A stretch of DNA of 5,129 nucleotides, taken from positions 1-5,129 of the forward strand of contig CABVDL010000136.1 of assembly GCA_902497035.1 (NCBI GenBank), written 5' to 3'. The notes beneath the pieces were generated by a model, which was not told the origin of the DNA, did no database searches, and saw nothing but the letters and a program-made list of their open reading frames with translations. Within the stretch, counting starts at the first letter, position 1; every line of letters starts with the position of its first letter. Source of the DNA: an uncultured Prevotella sp. Lineage in GTDB: Bacteria; Bacteroidota; Bacteroidia; Bacteroidales; Bacteroidaceae. Positions 4,981 through 5,129 of the stretch are shown here, piece after piece. A program made the translations under genes and the position numbers.

Positions 4981-5129
4981 ACTTCTACGACCACACCTGC
5001 GACATTCTCCCGGGCAATCGTGTCATTGGTGATAGTGTAGTGGCCGACCTGGTGTCGGCCACCAGCAGCAGGTGTTGATATTCCCATCGCAAACGGTAAT
5101 CAACATTGCAATGACACGCATCATTCATA
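4981..5129. repeat. Long direct repeat, copy B (149 bp, runs to the window edge)
   Basis: This is the second copy of the segment at 4770-4918, with equal length and five substitutions. The window stops exactly where copy A's match would end (CATTCATA), so whether another 62-base linker and a third unit follow cannot be seen. Its 5007-5032 part is identical to the fragment at 4731-4756, making copy B closer than copy A to that fragment. Confidence 0.95.
5034..5065 (+). repeat. REP-like palindromic element inside copy B
   Basis: This 32-base element is identical to the one at 4823-4854. GTAG is at 5037-5040, with the GTGGCCGAC / GTCGGCCAC stem and CTGGT loop. It is exactly one 211-base period downstream of its twin, so it was probably duplicated together with the surrounding repeat and not inserted independently. 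Confidence 0.85.

Noticed and set aside
4770..5129. Possible CRISPR-like array from the repeated block
   Set aside because: The repeated block is 149 bases and the linker is 62. Only two units are visible and no cas gene is present, so this is a tandem/BIME-type repeat and not a CRISPR array.

Overview
The window looks like a chromosomal segment of a GC-rich member of the Bacteroidales. A gut Muribaculaceae- or Prevotella-like lineage fits best, but the family is an inference from gene content and promoter style. Two intergenic regions carry the Bacteroidota sigma-factor -7 box TAnnTTTG, both as TAACTTTG. None of the four start codons has a well-placed Shine-Dalgarno, which is usual in this phylum. 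All four genes lie on the + strand and appear intact.

Layout: positions 1-267 are non-coding. They hold a 12-bp perfect terminator-like hairpin (23-51), five tandem copies of a 14-bp C-rich unit (105-174), and the promoter of the first gene. That promoter is embedded in a 16-bp perfect inverted repeat that straddles the start codon. The first gene (268-1494) encodes a secreted SGNH/GDSL esterase of the XynE-like type. Next comes a short gap with a 9/18-bp minisatellite (1515-1586), G-quadruplex-prone on the - strand, directly before a textbook Bacteroides promoter (1605-1635). This promoter drives gpmI (1694-3217), the glycolytic cofactor-independent phosphoglycerate mutase, which ends in a good intrinsic terminator (3231-3268). 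After a 32-bp REP-like palindrome come ung (3363-4028, uracil-DNA glycosylase) and, 62 bp later, a cysteine-rich DUF3109-family gene (4091-4711). These two are possibly co-transcribed.

The right end (4712-5129) has no credible gene. It contains a 211-bp-period tandem repeat: one full period, plus at least 149 bp of a second cut by the window edge. Inside it, 32-bp REP-like palindromes alternate in orientation. With the solitary copy upstream of ung there are four such palindromes. Each has a GTAG tetranucleotide beside one foot of a 9-bp stem, and the stem shows a compensatory base-pair change between copies. This matches the architecture of REP/BIME elements moved by RAYT transposases, and it is the most notable system-level signal here.

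The genes themselves are housekeeping (glycolysis, DNA repair) or polysaccharide-degradation type. No defence, phage or integrative-element genes are seen. The interest lies in the intergenic DNA: four distinct repeat classes in about 5 kb, and an unusual dyad over a promoter and start codon.
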